Shown here: positions 12,093 to 24,171 of the stretch, one piece after another | How positions within the stretch are numbered: position 1 is the stretch's first letter | Layout of the letters: each line of letters begins with the position of its first letter | Source of the DNA: Balanoglossus misakiensis | Lineage: Eukaryota > Hemichordata | Assembly: GCA_040954595.2 (NCBI GenBank) | Contig: CM082581.2 | Span: forward strand, 3,596,001-3,660,000 | DNA: 64,000 nt | Reading direction: 5' to 3' | The notes under the pieces: generated by a model | What the model was told of the DNA's origin: nothing | Databases searched by the model: none | The model's input: the letters and a program-made list of their open reading frames with translations, nothing else | Position numbers and translations under genes: made by a program

Positions 12093-15000
12093 CTACGGTG
12101 AGAATTGCTCTTCTTGGTACAAACATCCTTTCGCTGCATAATCTTCGATCAGGCTGTTCAAGATCTTGTCAGTCCTGAGCAGTTTCTCGTTGCCTGTAAA
12201 ACGAATTTCCACACATTGTGAACCATTAGCACGAGGAAATAAAAGGCATTTTGAAATATATGTTTGAGTGACTTGAAAGATGTTTACATGGCACATATGC
12301 TTGTACCGGTAGTCAATGGTGATCAAATCCCTGCAGGTATGTAAAATGCATACGCGAAACGGCATATGCTATCCCTATTGGCTGAATTAGTATGGAGCAT
12401 AATTGAACACAGTAAAACATTTCCCAATAATATGTATTCATATTGAAAATCTACATACCTTCTAACACACAAATTTAATAGCTAGTGGAGAAAACCTGTT
12501 CAAGTTAATTTCAGGCTTACCGATTATTATGAGACCTTTCCTAGCTCTAGTGAGGGCGACATTAATTTGGTGCTCGTCACGTATAAATCCCAAGTTCCTC
12601 TTCAGCCAACTTGTGTTGGGTTTCTCTTCAATTTCAACCAGAGGTAATGACCTTACAGTGGACAGCACTATATAGTCTTTTTCACTTCCTGTGACAGAAG
12701 AGAAGGTGTCAAAGCTCAGTGGTTTTAATTTTAGGCTGGTGTGAACCTTTCCTTTAAAGGTATACGGTCACCTGTTGAAAATTAGCTATAGTTACCATGA
12801 CAAATTGAGATCTAGCCAATCACAGATTTTCAGTAGGTAGCACACGCGAAAAAAGAACGCTCCATTTGTTCTTTAGAACGCTCAAATACAATTTCAGCCA
12901 TATATGGGCGTATGTTAATTGGACTGGGGGGTGACTGTATACATGTACCTTTAAAGTGGGGGTATACCCTTGAACTGTACAGCCATGACAGTTTATAGCC
13001 CTTTATGTAGATTTTCGAGAAAAAGGTAAATATTGCTATCTATTCACAAACGGTGCTGAACGAGCAGCTTTATTCAATTGTATAAAGGAAACAATATTTC
13101 ATGATGTTTGATTTTCTGTAGAGCTCTTTGATTGTCTACCATAGCAAATCTTTAGGGCCTATAGGAATTGCAAACAAGTGTGTACGTATCCTTAGTCAAA
13201 TATACAATGTACATGGGACTGTCCATGCTATCACATACCTTGAAAGCCAATGACACTGTTGACCTGAACATCCTGCAATCCGGCTTGCTTCAGTTTGGTC
13301 TCCAAATCCGACAGCTGGGATCGGTACTGGGACAAGACCTGGATGCGGGATTCGCGGATATTACGGTGTTTCACCATACCCATTACTATTCTCACCTACA
13401 AGTGAAATGAGTCGATATTAAGAGGATGTTTTACTATCAAGCAGGTGATTCGACTATTATGGCAACTAAAGACTAAATCATGCAAATTTGACTTTAAGTC
13501 TGTCATTTACCAAGGTGTTTATTAGGGGCACAAGCCTATCGGGCTTGTGCCCCTATTGGTATTGTTGGAATATTTCTTCTTTATTATTCTTCTTCTTCCG
13601 AGAAAATCGGCCAGGTAGATCTGGAAAACCGCAGCACCTAGGGTGCTGAAACTTGGTAGGGTGATAGGGGCCAATGAGTAGACGTGCAGGGGCTCGTGAA
13701 TATTTAATTAGTCACGTGACCTGGCGGCCATATTGGATTTCCTGAAAATCGTTAAACGAGTCCTTCTCAAAAACTGCTGGGCCGATCGAGTTCAAATTTG
13801 GTGTGCAGGTAGCCTACCTTCTGTCCATCAGTTTACCCCATTGAAATCATGACGTCACACATAAAGTTTTTTTGCTACAATTGTTTTTCTGAAAAACTAC
13901 TTAAAACTTTAAAAATCTTCTTCTCCTGAACCAGCGATTGCCGAGTCACGGGATTCGGGGTATGTGGTCACCTAACCTATGTCTATCAAGTTTGCGAAGC
14001 GCACTGTGATTGGTCGATCATTATGGCGGCCATGTTGGATTATCGGAAAACCATTGAAAAATGAAAATTCCGTTTTGTAGCCAAAATGTTGACAGCACGG
14101 AAATTCTTTTTTTGGATATGAGTCATCATATGACCGGAAGTTGTCACAATTTTTCGGGGCAATTTTCACATGACCTTTGACCTAGTTTTAAAACAACTAA
14201 TTATATATGCATATTCCCCATACCTCCTCTTGTCAAAGCACCACAGTCATGAATTTTGTGGACATGGGTACCAATGCTGCCAGGACATGACACAAATATT
14301 TTGGTAATTTTGGCAATGACCCTTGACCTATTTCTGAAACCGCTTGTGCCCCGCCAACGCTGCTTGCAGCTTTAATTACTTAATATTTTCGTTATTATAA
14401 TACGATTAAAACAAACCCACCACTTCCTCACTCTCTCTGACATTCTTCTTTGATTGTTCGTTGCCTTCCTCCGTCGTTACTTGCAAGGTTTCTTCGACGC
14501 CGACGACATTGCAGAACAACATCGGGTAGATTTGACCGTCGCCGTTTCGTGGCCACATGCTGTCAACCTTCGGTTCCGACTTCCTCTTTTTAACCTCTTC
14601 GGCTGTTTTAAGCCTTCCTTCATAGAATTGGTTGCTCGGAAACTCACATAGTTTCTCATGCTGACAAGGAGATTCAAAAGTAAAATGACATTAGTGAACA
14701 GGTATAATATACAGTATATATACAGATCAAAATAAATCAATATAAATTCACTTAAATCGTATTTGTAATTACCATTCTGTATTGTATGACCAGTTGTTCA
14801 TACTTGTTGTGTCTGCAACATCTCTCAAAAAGAGAGATTGCTAGACCCCTCTGCTTCGACTGCTCGTGTGTTACGATGGCTTGGAGTTGGAGATGGTCGC
14901 CAATTAATACAACTTTCTTCAGTTTGGCAGACTTAAACGGTGTTAATGTCTCAGGCTCCGTACACATGCCTGCCTCGTCGACAATACACTGCTCTATGTC

Positions 15001-16326
15001 CAGTGTCCGGATTCGCTCACTGGCCGCCTCAGAACAGGTGCACACGATGACGTCACATTTGGTCAATTCTGCCTTCTGGAGCTTCTCTTCGAGATCTCGG
15101 TACTCTTTATAAACACTTTTAGACACGACGTACTTTTTCTTTCTTTTGCGATATTCGTGAGTCTTATCTCGGAACATTTTGTCTAACCTGCACAGATTTC
15201 GACTCATGTCATTTTTGGGCTGGTTTCTGATCACGTGGTGAAGAGCTATGTCGTCATGGTGACGTGCGCTTTCTGAGTGATCGGACCCGCTGTGTCTTTC
15301 CGATGTGCATGTAGACCATCCTGGAACTGGATAGTCTTTGCCCTCGATGCTTTTGCTGTACATACGTATTACTTTAAGATCAAATTTCTTAAGGTACCCT
15401 GTAAGTTAATAAGTATGATGGGCATCCAATTATTATGTAATAATTATGTAATTGACGCTTCAACCAATCAAGTTTTCCACATCGTTTGGATATGTTCGTT
15501 ACCCAGGAAAAGTCAATTGTCAATTTGCATATCATTCCAAGGGCTTGAGTTTGGATTTGCGACAGCAGAGACAGAGGGACTAAATCTAGAACACAGTTTT
15601 TTGTATCATCTTCCACAGCAAAATCACATATAAACGGAGAGAGTGTGATGCAGTGAATCCTTGCAGCAATGGTCATGAGTATATAAAAGGTGTGCAAATC
15701 CCCAGTGAATGGGGGACGTACCTGAAAAAACGTCAGCGGCCTTATTGGACGGAGCACAAACTAAAACCTTCTTCCCACCAATGAAACTCTTCTTTCGGTT
15801 GTTCATCAAAACAAATGCAGAAGCAATGTATGCCGCAACGTTTGATTTTCCGGTGCCTTGTAATGCAAATAAAATAACTAAGGAATTCTCACATTGAAAC
15901 GTCTTGTGTGTGGTCGCTTTGATAGATACAAGTGGTAAGTTCGGAAACTCACCAACGAATGGGACACAATTTCCGTCCACAATATTTCACTTTGTTTGAA
16001 ACTTTTGCTCAATGTCATGTTGTTTGAAATGCCAGTGCAACTTTTTCAAACTGTTTGGGTTCGTACAGAAGACGTGTTTGACTTTTTCTTTCCCTACCTG
16101 GAGGGCCCTGTATTAGCGTCCATCGCTGTTGCAGAGCAACTTTCACAACACGTTTTTGCTCTTTATTCCACCATGGTAGTTTTTTAAGCTCCCCCTTCTT
16201 CCAAAGACTTCCTTCTTCCTTCGTCCATTTTTCTTCCATTTCAGCGAGAAGAGCATCTGTCTCTTTACTGATCTTAGCCTGTACAGGATCTGAAAAAAAC
16301 AAACGTATTCATTAGCCTTTGAAACC

Positions 16327-16424
<98 letters not shown>

Positions 16425-19400
16425 CAAATGTAAGGCTCGGCTTTATGTTATGTCATACCTGCATCGCGTGAAATCGGTTTCCCCATCAGTATATTCTGTA
16501 TAAATCCAGGTGTTTCGTCAATTTGCCGTACTGCATCTTCACACCTCCTATTACATAACATAGCATACAAACAAAATATAAATGTCTGTGCATTCATTAT
16601 TTACTGCACGTATAGATAACGCTTTTTTCTATGCGCAAAGGTAAGCATGTCCGATCTTGATTTACATTAAATAGTTCATCGACATACAGAGATGATGAAG
16701 GCATCTGTCACATAAATGATATTTATAGTTAGAAGAAAGTTCGTTAATCATAGTTAAAAATAATATCGATACTCTCGTCAAATATAATTTCCTTGGGCAC
16801 GCAGATATACATACCTTTCTGGAATCGGCTTGCGAATTATTTCAACACACCAGTGCAGATTGTCGCTGTTTTGACCCGCTTCTCGTAATAAACGTAAAAG
16901 ATGAAATTCATTCTGTTTAAGTTTCAGATGAACCCTGACCATATCTTCACTGAAATGCTTGACTTCTTCTATCTTTGTGATCACGCAGTGACCAAACCAG
17001 GAGAAGGATTCTTCGATAAGCGACTGGGATGCCGGATTGCCTCTACCGCGGACCTTCTCTCGCCGAACGTTGTGAAACTGGACGCACAGGTAGTCATCAT
17101 CGGTCAGATCATGCTTCTGGTAAAATCGGATGCTTCTCTCCTTACAGAAACTCTTCCTGAGGGTGAGGACACCAGTGAAGACGTCATGCGAATGCGACCA
17201 CTTTATGCGCACGTTGTTGATGAAGGTGTTGGTATACTGGCGGATGGCGTCGGCCGCCGATGACATGGACAACACGTCCGACATCGTTTTCTTGTAATCC
17301 ATCATATTTCTGTCCTGGAGGTCAGGAATGTCCACTTCAGAGTATGCCGAGAAGCAGCCCACAGGATCGCGCCTGTGCTCGAGGCAGATACAACATCCTG
17401 GGTCCAAGAAGAGCGCAGTGATAAATGGGCTTATGAGACCTCGGACCATTCGCGACCCAAGCTGAACTTGTAGAACATCACCTGGTCGAAATTCGCGCGA
17501 CATATGACCTTCTCTCTCAATTGCAGAACTTGTTTTCTCACTTGGTCCAGTTCCATCGAAGCCACCGGTGGTCGACTTGATTTTATAAAGGCAAGGTTTG
17601 ATTTCGGCGTCATTGTTTTCTGCACAGGCATCGATAAGGCGTCGCCAATCGTGGTATTTTATTTCCACAACGTGCTTTTCTTCTCCAGCTGACTTAATAT
17701 CGTTGCTGTCATGACACCTCGCTTGCGTTTCGTGGGTATTCGTACCTCGGGTGGGCCTTCACTGCCTAGGACGGTGACGACTGGGTTAGTCTTTTGTTCG
17801 TAAACACCCTTCGCATAGGTGTTGGGTCTTGTTGCAAGTAAGTGCTGCAATTCTTCTTCTTTGTCGGTGTTTACACTGTTTCTGTTAATTCCAGTTACCG
17901 ATGTCTGAGAAGGTTCCTTGTCGCTGCGTGTGCCTTGAGAGTTACTTCCAGGTGTCGTACATGATGGTTCTGCGTTACCTGTTTCTTCTTTCTTCAAGTA
18001 TGGAACGAGCTTCACGTGGGAAAATTGAGCATTTTTCTCCAGGCCATCTTCCGATATTACTGCAAGAAGAATGCATCGGAATATTTAAATGATTGTATGT
18101 GATCCACATATCCAAACCTATCTCATACACTGGACGCTTGGGTCTAGTTTTTGTGTCCTTTAAAAACGTTTACGGTTTTCCGATCGGATTCCAAATTACC
18201 GATTAATTATATACATGGATATTACCTATTTCATTGACTCCTGCAATCCTAATGATTGTTTCTTGCTGTTCTTCATCGGCTTCTTTGCCGTGATTTATAC
18301 ACGGAGGAAAAAGGTCTGAAAAAGGTGTCAGAGAATGGTTAAACTATTCAAACGTAGACATTGCATAATATATTAAGAAGACAAACAGTAATAAAATACA
18401 TGTTAAAAACTGAAAACATCAAGATTTTCCGGTAAATACAAAAAAAAATATCAAATACTAGGTATGAGAGGTATACGTTTTCTCTGACGCAGCAAATGGT
18501 ACATGGTATGGCGTATTCATTGACTTACCTTTCTTTTTTCTTTCTTTTGGCTCTTCCGGTGGCGGGGGCAAATTGTCGCATATTTTTCCATTTTCCGGTA
18601 TTACTGCATAAAGTACGCATGTAGCAGTTTAGTTTCGAACAATGTATTAAAGAGTAGTTTGCGATTGATTTAACTTCAAAATAACGGACGTTCGCCCTCA
18701 TCGTTCTCTTTGTTAATTGCTTCTGTCTTTAAGGGGAAATGCTCTTCAAATATTTAATGAAAAAGAAATAAACCATTAACAACAATCAATAACATTGAAA
18801 GACTCACTTATGTCAATTGGTTCGGTTGTTACTGCTTCAGGTTGAAGTTTTTGCTTCTTTTTATCTTTCCTTTGTTGCTTCTCACGTTTTTCCTGTAAAA
18901 TTATAAGAAATATTCTCGATTAGGATTATTTGCGGTGGTTACTTGTGACATTCATCCATCCACTCACTCACTCAGTCACTCACTCAGTCACTCACTCAGT
19001 CACTCACTCACTCATTCACTCACCCACACACCCACCCACTCACTCAGTCACTCACTCACTCACTCACTCACTCACTCACTCACTCACTCACCCACACACC
19101 CACCCACTCACTCACTCACTCAGTCAGTCAGTCAGTCACTCACTCACTCACTCACCCACCCACACACCCACCCACTCACTCACTCACTCACCCACTCACT
19201 CAGTCACTCACTCACTCACTCACCCTCTCACTCACTCACCCACACACCCACCCACTCACTCACTCACTCACTCACTCACTCACTCACTCACTCACCCACC
19301 CACTCACTCAGTCACTCACTCACTCACTCACTCACTCACTCACTCACTCACTCACTCACTCACTCACTCACTCACTCACTCACCCACACACCCACCCACT

Positions 19401-22400
19401 CACTCACTCACTCAGTCAGTCACTCACTCACTCACTCACTCACTCACTCACTCACTCACTCACCCACACACCCACCCACTCACTCACTCACTCACTCACT
19501 CACTCACTCACCCACACACCCACCCACTCACTCACCCACACACCCACCCACTCACTCACTCACTCAGTCACTCACTCACTCACTCACTCACTCACCCACA
19601 CACCCACCCACTCACTCACCCACACACCCACCCACTCACTCACTCACTCACTCACTCACTCAGTCACTCACTCACTCACTCACTCACTCACTCACTCACT
19701 CACTCACTCACTCACTCACTCACTCACTCACTCACCCACACACCCACCCACTCACTCACTCACTCAGTCAGTCACTCACTCACTCACTCACTCACTCACT
19801 CACTCACTCACTCACCCACACACCCACCCACTCACTCACTCAGTCACTCACTCACTCAGTCACTCACTCACTCACTCACTCACTCACTCAGTCACTCACT
19901 CACTCACTCACTCACTCACTCACTCACCCACACACCCACCCACTCACTCACTCACTCACTCACTCACTCACTCACCCACACACCCACCCACTCACTCACC
20001 CACACACCCACCCACTCACTCACTCACTCACTCACTCACTCACCCACACACCCACCCACTCACTCACCCACACACCCACCCACTCACTCACTCACTCACT
20101 CACTCACTCACTCACTCACCCACACACCCACCCACTCACTCACTCACTCACCCACTCACTCACTCACTCACTCACCCACTCACTCACTCACTCACTCACT
20201 CACTCACACACTCACTCACTCACTCACTCACTCACTCACTCACTCACTCACCCACTCACTCACTCACTCACTCACCCACACACCCACCCACTCACTCACT
20301 CACTCACTCACCCACTCACTCACACACTCACCCACTCACTCACTCACTCACTCACTCACTCACACACTCACTCACTCACTCACTCACTCACTCACTCACT
20401 CACTCACTCACCCACTCACTCACTCACTCACTCACTCACTCACTCACTCACTCACTCACTCACTCACTCACTCATTCATTCACTCACTCATTCATTGATC
20501 ATTCATTCATTGATCATTCATTCATTCATTCATTATCCATTTCATTGAGCGTTCCAATTACACTAATTTTCACTTGGGCTATTGTAGGGGGCATTTTGGA
20601 AATTTGCAAGTAAGAAAAACTTTACATTGCTATATTCAAAACTTCCTTGACTAAATACATCAAATTCTTGGGTAATAAAGCATATCCAACATGGCAATGA
20701 TTTGACCAATTCTATCACACGAAACGCTAGTCTCGGTTACCCAGAGCCCTCTGCTTCTTTCTTCCAGAAAGAGTGCCCAACGGAAGAAGCAGAGGGCTCT
20801 GGGTAACCGAGACTAACGAAACGCGTGTCATAATTAAGCAATAAAACACCCCCAGCCATGGTATACCACGAGATTTTGACCAGTTCACGACATATACGCA
20901 CGAGCGATAGCGAGTGCGTATATGGAGTTGAACTGGTCAAAATCGAGTGGTATACCATGGCTGGGGGTGTTTTATTGCTATTATATTATGCCAGTATATT
21001 GAAACTTTGCATAAAACATTTTAAAAAGGCATTTTCTTTGACTATGATATATGACTGTGGTATATGGCTAATATATCACGGTCACGTGTCGTGTCTCGAC
21101 CAATCAAATAGCTTGATTTACACCATCAATATACTGGTATAATATAATATAATATACCTCATGCTAATACTGTGCCGTGATTCGCCAGAATCCGTCACGT
21201 GATAGGAAAATAGAATCGACTATGAACCGCTAGGGAAATAGCAGAAAAAATATAAACCGGTCACGTGACCAGCGTGAGTGCGCAGACTCGGTCACGTCAA
21301 TCAGCGTTGCGTCGTCTGACACAATGGCCACTGCTGAAGATGTCGTCTGCCAACCTCAAGAGAAAATTGCAAGATTTTCCCAGATGTTAGCATGAGGTTT
21401 ATTATAAAACACCTATAGCCTGGCCTATATTCGGGCCATAGCAGCCGTTTTTACCCCCTCGTGACTGTGAGTTACCAGAATCATACGCTATTTCCCTCGG
21501 CCTGCGGCCTCGGGAAATAGCATATGATTCTGGTAACTCACAGCCCCTCGGGTGTAATAAACGGCCGCTATGGCCCTCATGACCAGGCAATAGGTGTTCA
21601 ATATAAACTATACCAGACCTGCGTTTTTTTCTCATTGCTTTGACGTTACCCACTGTAAACCCTCTCTGACGCGTGGAATTACCTATCCAATGCATGCGCG
21701 TGGATAATCTTGTCAACTTACCATCATTAAATGTTTTTGAACTAGTGGATCTTCCTCGTCTTCATCAGGGGAAGATTGGCTTACTTGTACATTGGATTGA
21801 GTACGTATACACCAATCTATGGGGAATCCCTCAATCTCAAGGTGCAGCTTATTAATCTCGTCTTTAGCTGTACATAGCTCTTCGTCATTTTCGTCCTACA
21901 AGTAAAAATAATTATTATGTTAATATCCTTCACAACATTCATAATTTTTTTGTTATTCATCACAGTGAGCGAGTATGTCAATCTTCGTCTCTTTTCCCAA
22001 AAATTTGCCGATTACATTGACGTCCCATGGACACTGTGTATTTAATATTTTTCCATCTTTTACTACCGTGCCTTCTTCAGTAAGCCAGTCCCAGAGTCAG
22101 CAACATATAGGTGAATTTCCAAAGACAGCGAGTACAGAAACTATTGCTAAGTTTCACCGTCCAGAGAACATGTATTCAAAATTACCTGACCCATAATTGA
22201 TTCATATCTTCCAATATATCGGGCTGCCAACTCAAATTTTCCATCGATACCCAATATACGCGCGAATAGGAGTAGCGCATCTGTGTTGCGTTTGTCTGCG
22301 TGCAATGCTGTTAGTCAAATGAAATGAAATGAGTTAAAATGTATAGTAATACAATATACATGCATAAAGTGTGTTTGACAAAACTGTATTCTAATAATAA

Positions 22401-23656
22401 GCAAATAGGCACTATGGCAGAATTACAAACAGTTTATCTGAGCAAACGAAGGTTTCCATTCGTAGCGAATAAAGGGCGGTGGGTTTCGAGTGAAATCTTA
22501 TAAAAATCAAATACCCACCAATCGGACAGATTTGTGCAGCGATCCGCAATTCATGACGCCAAATCAATGGGTTGAATGCCTGTGAAATAAGTGGGATAGT
22601 ATGTATGATCAAACGTATAAGCAAAACAATTAAGAGATTGTCTATACGTACGAGAACCATCATAGGTAAACCAGTCGTCAACCCAAAGGAAAACACGTCA
22701 ATTCACAAAAGCAAGGCTTACCGGGGAAATATTAAGGATGGTTTTGCATCTCCTAAGCCATTGCAAAACAATCGTTTGGTCAATGTTTACTCCTATGAGG
22801 GGAGGTATTGGAATTCTAAGAAATATTTCTCCTTCAAGGAAACACAGGTTATCGAACAGTTCAGGAAACGGAACATCGGCTTCGCTCACTAAGATAGCCA
22901 GTTGTTCAACAATCTAAAAAAAACACACAATAATATCATTATTATTGATTTCTCATATGATCCCGTCAACACCACACACACCCACTCACCCACCCCCAAA
23001 CACAAACTTGAAATCCCACCACTGCGAATGGATGACTAGTGATTGTTAATTGTTACAATCGCTAAGGATTTCGCTATACTGGTAATATATCTGACAAATG
23101 CTGCAGCTGACACGATGAACGACACATGATATAATCAGAAGCCAAGGCAGGTTTATTCTTGCGAGATTTACCTACCTCATTTTTCGTGAGCTTATTTCGT
23201 CCGTCTTCACGTCTGATTGACCTGCTCAAAGAAAATACGAGAAATTTCAGTGTAGAGCTGGCTGGATGCCACGAACTCGCAGATTTCGATAAAAATGGTT
23301 GCTAAGATTGTAAGTAGGTCCTATTATATGTAAACTGATTTCTTTACTCGGTTTCTATATGGATGCTTATGGCTAGGAAGGTTCATTTCAACCTTGCATT
23401 TATGTTGTGATTTTACCCGTTCGTCTTCTGAAATACTTACAACAAGAATAGAGCAGGTTGCATATCTGCTGGATTTCTTACTAATTCTCGAATAAAAAGC
23501 AAGAATACTTTTCTTAATTATAATTCGGGTAGAGTTGGTCGCCTTCTTTACAAACCTGTGCAAATCCAAAAGACGCTGTATGAATGACATTCCGTGCGGA
23601 TTTGTAGTTCCGTCTTCTTCCATTGCGGTGATAAAATTATTATCGATACGCCTTCC
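12093..23656 (-). CDS. HELZ2-like UPF1-family SF1 helicase (19 exons)
   Basis: A superfamily 1 RNA/DNA helicase. Exons in transcript order: 23656-23556, 23221-23176, 22913-22722, 22579-22519, 22295-22186, 21895-21722, 18892-18808, 18603-18529, 18315-18226, 18059-17746, 17692-16815, 16547-16459, 16289-16098, 15856-15722, 15398-14773, 14660-14421, 13395-13239, 12688-12521, 12193-12093. They total 3834 nt (1277 residues plus stop), in phase throughout. Residues 1-228 are a helical module I do not recognise (LLLFARILG, ELAARYIGRYESIMG). Residues 229-400 are a charged linker. A pre-helicase region (FRPGDVLQVQLGSRMVRGLI) follows. Helicase motifs: I GPPGTGKS near 800, Ia VLVCAPSNKAADV, II VDEAG near 987, III LIGDHLQLQA, then QYRMHE, V IGFQGSEKDYIVLSTVRS, VI QINVALTRARKGLIIIG. 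HELZ2 is the closest family I recognise. The first ATG in frame is at 23623; earlier exons may exist. The 53-bp step at 17745-17693 could be a frameshift rather than an intron. Confidence 0.88.
12754..12954. mobile_element. MITE, TTAAAGGTATACGGTCACC family, full copy
   Basis: About 200 bp with inverted ends (TTAAAGGTATACGGTCACC on the left, GTGACTGTATACATGTACCT then TTAA on the right). TTAA at both ends could be a piggyBac-style target, but this is not proven. It lies in a helicase intron. Relatives are at 2240-2330, 43851-44020 and 56161-56599. Confidence 0.8.
13518..14375. mobile_element. Dispersed repeat with GGGGCACAAGCC hairpin terminus
   Basis: It opens with a near-perfect hairpin (GGGGCACAAGCC / GGGCTTGTGCCCC), then a TTCTT-rich stretch, and closes with CGCTTGTGCCCC GCCAACGCTGCTTGCAGC. 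It lies wholly inside a helicase intron and has no coding frame. The body has the half-repetitive texture (AAATTTGGTGTGCAGGTAGCC) of a non-autonomous mobile element. The family is not identified. Confidence 0.55.
16328..16424. repeat. (GATT)n microsatellite
   Basis: About 24 nearly perfect 4-bp units in the intron just before the exon carrying the first half of the Walker A motif. Translated, it reads as a meaningless INQS repeat. Confidence 0.97.
18957..20530. repeat. 1.6 kb CACT satellite with embedded CACCCACACACCCACC units
   Basis: A tandem array of CACT/TCAC tetramers, broken about 20 times by CACCCACACACCCACCCACT and less often by CAGT. It has the form of a higher-order array rather than a simple run. 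Long frames reading PTHSLTHS are artefacts of its composition. It lies in the 2.8 kb helicase intron (18893-21721). On the helicase sense strand it reads GTGAGTGAGT, so every unit contains a GTGAGT 5' splice-site consensus. Confidence 0.97.
20719..20824. mobile_element. Hairpin element with 9-bp target duplication (88 bp)
   Basis: Element 20728-20815 begins TAGTCTCGGTTACCCAGAG and ends with its complement. Arms of about 33 bp are nearly perfect, with a short loop. The direct repeat ACGAAACGC flanks it exactly on both sides (20719-20727, 20816-20824). It is non-coding and lies in the large helicase intron. Confidence 0.88.
20842..20979. repeat. Long palindrome with AGCGAGTGCG apical loop
   Basis: Arms start AGCAATAAAACACCCCCAGC on the left and run inward almost perfectly for about 60 bp. 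The apex is CGAGCGATAGCGAGTGCG. No convincing target duplication flanks it. A second palindrome with a matching apex is at 62255-62449. Confidence 0.85.
21157..21600. mobile_element. Palindromic transposon copy, long form with a mini-ORF
   Basis: Inverted relative of the element at 4129-4420. It begins CCTCATGCTAATACTGTGCC and ends CAGGCAATAGGTGTTCA. It contains the same hairpin (about 21438-21575) and CACGTG boxes. It also has about 110 bp absent from the short copy, holding an ATG in good context (CACAATGGC) at 21324 with a 23-codon frame to TGA at 21395. Confidence 0.75.
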
Positions 23657-23825
23657 CTAAATCAGAAAGATAACGAGTTAATTGAGATAAGGAGGAAATG
23701 TGAAAGTTTAATGACTGAAGATTAGGATTTTCAGACGTTTTCAACAAATGTAGTAATTTTGATTTATTGCTATTATGAAAGTTCAAGTTGATTGGCAAAT
23801 TTCCTCTATGCCTATGTTCCTACCC

Positions 23826-23901
23826 TGCCTATCAATCAATCAATCAATCAGTCAGTCAGTCAGTCAGTCAGTCAGTCAGTCAATCAATCAATCAATCAAT
23901 T
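23826..23901. repeat. (ATCA)n/(AGTC)n microsatellite
   Basis: Compound tetranucleotide run: ATCA units, then CAGT units, then ATCA units again. No function is implied. Confidence 0.95.
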
Positions 23902-24098
23902 TATCGCACGCTCCTGAGAGCATTTGCATATTTCAGTCCAGAGCTAATACTATTACTATTTTATTTCTATATAATTTTTTCCTATTTCTTGCACTACTTG
24001 TAGAATATCTACGAAAACATGTCAAATTTTACGTATGTAGTAAACTTCGATAACAAAATTTGATCAATTTGATGATATGCACGTTGTACACATGACGC

Positions 24099-24171
24099 GC
24101 CCTCAACCGTTCAGGAGACGCACCATGTTGTATATAGGCCTACTGTTGTCTCAATGTCTCTTGAGGGCGCT
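24099..24171. repeat. Short inverted repeat GCGCCCTCAA / TTGAGGGCGC
   Basis: Ten-base perfect arms 53 bp apart. This may be a worn hairpin element; no flanking direct repeat is visible. Confidence 0.4.

Noticed and set aside
12754-12954. Firm piggyBac assignment from TTAA at both ends
   Set aside because: TTAA also occurs by chance in AT-rich DNA, and the other family copies do not show it clearly.
18957-20530. Regularly interspersed array considered as a CRISPR
   Set aside because: The repeats are tetramers with no unique spacers, in a eukaryotic intron.
18930-20548. Two overlapping open frames of over 520 codons reading PTHSLTHS
   Set aside because: They are products of the CACT satellite, which is free of stops in those frames. 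There is no splice or domain logic, and the array lies in a helicase intron on the other strand.
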